Translations under genes and position numbers: made by a program | Part shown: positions 61,875 through 64,000 of the stretch, piece by piece | How positions within the stretch are numbered: the stretch's first letter is position 1 | Layout of the letters: each line of letters opens with the position of its first letter | Source: Taklimakanibacter deserti | GTDB lineage: Bacteria > Pseudomonadota > Alphaproteobacteria > Rhizobiales > Aestuariivirgaceae | Length of the DNA: 64,000 nucleotides | NCBI GenBank assembly: GCA_003574785.1 | Contig: QORU01000009.1 | Span: forward strand, 62,001-126,000 | Reading direction: 5' to 3' | Notes under the pieces: generated by a model | What the model was told of the DNA's origin: nothing | What the model saw: the letters and a program-made list of their open reading frames with translations, nothing else | Databases searched by the model: none

Positions 61875-63656
61875 ATGGAAAATCGTCAAAAAGTGGATGG
61901 CGTTCGTCTGGCGATCCTGTCGAACCGCTGGGAAGGGATTGCCCGCAAGATGGCCAATACGCTCCTCAGGACCGGCCGGTCGGGGGTTCTGGCAACGGCG
62001 CGCGACTTCTCCTGCTGCGTCGTCACCGCCGACTGCCGTCTTCTCGCGACGGCGGAGAGCATACCGATCCATGTGCTGTCCGGCCCGGACCTGATGGCCA
62101 AGGCGATGAAGGAGCTGCATCCGGAGCTCAAGCCCGGCGATGCGTTCCTGCACAACTCGCCCTATCACGGCTGCTCGCATGCGGCCGATCTCAGCATCCT
62201 GGTGCCGATCTTCGACGGCAAGGGCCGCCACCGCTACACCGCCGTGGTGAAGGCGCATCAGGCCGATATCGGCAACTCGCTGCCGACCACTTACATGGGC
62301 GCGGCAAAGGACGTCTATAATGAGGGCGCGCTGATCTTCGCCGCCACCCAGGTTCAGCGCGACTACAAGGACATCGAGGACATCATCCGGCTCTGCCGCT
62401 TGCGCATCCGTGTTCCCGACCAATGGTGGGGCGATTATCTGGGCATGGTGGGTGCCGCCCGCATCGCCGAGCGCGAGGTGATCAACCTTGCCGCCGAGAT
62501 CGGCTGGGACGAGCTCGACCAGTATGTCGAGGATTGGTTCGAATATTCGGAAACCCTGATGGCGGCGGCCATCAGGAAGCTGCCCGCAGGCAAGGTGACC
62601 AAATCCTCCACCCACGATCCGACACCCGGCACGCCCTCCGAGGGGATCAAGATCAATGCGACGGTGACCGTGGACCCGGCGGCGGCGCGCATCACCGTCG
62701 ACCTGCGCGACAATATCGATTCGCTGCCCTGCGGCCTCAATGTGAGCGAAGCCTGCACCCGCACGGCCGCGATGATCGGCGTGCTGAACGCCATCCCGGA
62801 TGACGTGCCGCGCAATGCCGGCGCTTTCCGGCGCCTCGACATACTTCTGCGCGAGGGCGGAGTCGTCGGCACCCCCAAGCATCCGACAAGCTGCTCGGTG
62901 GCGACCACCAATGTCGCGGACCGCATCACCAATCCGGTGCAGACCGCCATTGCCGAGCTCAGTGAACATGCGGGGCAAGCGGAAGCCGGCGCCATCCTGC
63001 CCGGGACCATGGCGGTGGTGTCGGGCGTCGATCCGCGCCGCAACCGCGCCTTCGTCAACCAGCTCTTCGTCGTTCACACCGGCGGCGCCGCGTCGCCGAC
63101 GCAGGATGCCTGGATCACCATCGCGCATGCCGGCAATGCCGGCATGCTCTACCAGGACAGCATCGAGGTGTCGGAGCTGCATTATCCGCTGCGCGTCTAT
63201 GACAAGCGCCTGGTGACCGACACCGAGGGGGCCGGCACCTATAACGGCGCCCCGAGCAGCACGGCCGAATATGGCCCGGTCGACTGCTCGATGGATGTCA
63301 ACTTCGTGTCCGACGGCACTCAGAATCCGCCACGCGGCGTGCGCGGCGGCGGCACGGGCGGCAATGCGCAGCAATATCGCCGTCGGGTGGACGGCACGCT
63401 CGAGCCGCTGCCCGGCGTGACCTCGACCACCCTGGCGCCCGGCGAGCGCATCCTTGCGGTGACCTGCGGCGGCGGCGGCTTCGGCTCGCCGCTCAAACGC
63501 GACCCGCAGCGCGTCGCTCACAATGCCCGAGAAGGATGGATCACGCGCGAGCGCGCGGCGCGCGTCTATGGCGTGGTCCTCGATGAAAAATTCCAGATCA
63601 ATGAGAACGAGACCCGCAGGAAGCGGGCAGAGCTCGCCGAACAGACCGCCCAATAA
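61875..63656 (+). CDS. hyuB: Hydantoinase/5-oxoprolinase subunit B (HyuB-like)
   Basis: A 593-residue protein of the hydantoinase B/oxoprolinase family. Motifs include ARDFSCCVVTADCRLLATAES, HNSPYHGCSHAADLSIL, YTAVVKAHQADIGNS and the C-terminal NPPRGVRGGGTGGNAQ and VTCGGGGFGSPLKRDP. It is the partner of HyuA in ATP-dependent ring opening. GGGAGAG precedes the ATG. A branched-chain-amino-acid-type binding-protein gene follows after 29 bp. Confidence 0.91.
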   Translation: MENRQKVDGVRLAILSNRWEGIARKMANTLLRTGRSGVLATARDFSCCVVTADCRLLATAESIPIHVLSGPDLMAKAMKELHPELKPGDAFLHNSPYHGCSHAADLSILVPIFDGKGRHRYTAVVKAHQADIGNSLPTTYMGAAKDVYNEGALIFAATQVQRDYKDIEDIIRLCRLRIRVPDQWWGDYLGMVGAARIAEREVINLAAEIGWDELDQYVEDWFEYSETLMAAAIRKLPAGKVTKSSTHDPTPGTPSEGIKINATVTVDPAAARITVDLRDNIDSLPCGLNVSEACTRTAAMIGVLNAIPDDVPRNAGAFRRLDILLREGGVVGTPKHPTSCSVATTNVADRITNPVQTAIAELSEHAGQAEAGAILPGTMAVVSGVDPRRNRAFVNQLFVVHTGGAASPTQDAWITIAHAGNAGMLYQDSIEVSELHYPLRVYDKRLVTDTEGAGTYNGAPSSTAEYGPVDCSMDVNFVSDGTQNPPRGVRGGGTGGNAQQYRRRVDGTLEPLPGVTSTTLAPGERILAVTCGGGGFGSPLKRDPQRVAHNAREGWITRERAARVYGVVLDEKFQINENETRRKRAELAEQTAQ

Positions 63657-63685
63657 ACCCAAGGGAAACGCCAAGGAGTAGTCAG

Positions 63686-64000
63686 ATGAACCTATCATTG
63701 AAGACAGTCGTGCTTGCGCTCGGGGCCCTCGGCACACTCGCCGTGCCGGCCATGGCGGAGGATCCGCTGGTGATCGGCGTCGCCTCCGGACAGACCGGCA
63801 TCCTCTCGCCCTGGGATCTCGGCGGTCGCCGCGGCGCTGAAATCGCCGTCGAAGACATCAATGCGCGCGGCGGCGTACTCGGCCGGCAGCTCAAGCTGGT
63901 GGTCAGCGACACGAAATCCGATCCCTCGCTCGGACCCACGGCGGCATCGGAAGTCATCGCCGAAGGCGCCGAGATGGTCATCGTCGCCTGCGACTACGAC
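63686..64000 (+). CDS. ABC transporter substrate-binding protein (amino-acid/urea type), 5' part only
   Basis: The first 105 residues of a protein running off the window end. A signal peptide (TVVLALGALGTLAVPAMA, cleavage before EDP) is followed by LVIGVASGQTGILSPWDLGG and AEIAVEDINARGGVLGRQLK, typical of periplasmic LivK-like binding proteins (Peripla_BP_6). AAGGAG precedes the ATG. It presumably delivers the compound handled by the dehydrogenase-BKACE-HyuAB enzymes; permease and ATPase genes would be expected next. Confidence 0.85.
   Translation, partial: MNLSLKTVVLALGALGTLAVPAMAEDPLVIGVASGQTGILSPWDLGGRRGAEIAVEDINARGGVLGRQLKLVVSDTKSDPSLGPTAASEVIAEGAEMVIVACDYD

Overview
The window is GC-rich, densely coded DNA from an alphaproteobacterium, most likely of the order Hyphomicrobiales (Rhizobiales). 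I infer this from gene order (ccmABCDG; yciB-ftsY-mtaB-dapF; ffh-rpsP-rimM-trmD-rplS), a ChvE/GguAB-type sugar transporter, a RutR-type TetR regulator and many transport/catabolism operons. All assignments come from reading the sequence and from knowledge of the protein families; no searches were run. No rRNA, tRNA or CRISPR array was seen.

Layout. 0-20 kb is mostly core: a universal stress protein, a DUF1223 protein and aconitase on the minus strand; cytochrome c maturation genes ccmABCDG; a MarR regulator; the translationally coupled set mtaB-ftsY-yciB and dapF on the minus strand; an LpxO-like hydroxylase, an MFS transporter, a flavin amine oxidase; then ffh, an acetyltransferase and rpsP-rimM-trmD-rplS, closed by a rho-independent terminator near 20.02 kb.

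20-51 kb is accessory and catabolic, with reductive pyrimidine degradation as its theme: a cytosine-deaminase-like amidohydrolase (21.0 kb), PreT/PreA dihydropyrimidine dehydrogenase (25.5-28.1 kb), a RutR-like repressor with a near-consensus operator facing an ABC transporter with an NMT1/THI5-type binding protein (38.2-42.8 kb), dihydropyrimidinase (43.1 kb) and a beta-ureidopropionase/allantoate-amidohydrolase-type enzyme (48.2 kb), followed by a RocB-like peptidase and a RidA-like protein. Unrelated genes are interspersed: two near-duplicate sulfotransferases with a divergent LysR gene, an AT-richer gene for a protein with internal 43-residue repeats and a C-terminal HEPN-type RNAIAH motif, an acyl-CoA ligase/enoyl-CoA hydratase pair with a TetR regulator, small enzymes, and a tandemly duplicated secreted-protein gene whose first copy is frameshifted. 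Two complex palindromic elements lie inside the pyrimidine transport/hydantoinase gene row.

51-64 kb holds a ChvE-GguA-GguB sugar ABC operon preceded by a perfect 33-bp palindrome, a sulfite-oxidase-like molybdoenzyme, a GntR regulator, and a divergent operon of hydroxyacyl-CoA-dehydrogenase-like enzyme, BKACE (DUF849) enzyme, HyuA/HyuB-type ATP-dependent hydantoinase/oxoprolinase subunits and an amino-acid-type ABC binding protein cut by the window end. This last operon is the best candidate for an undescribed catabolic pathway; the HEPN-repeat protein is the best candidate for an undescribed defence or toxin gene.
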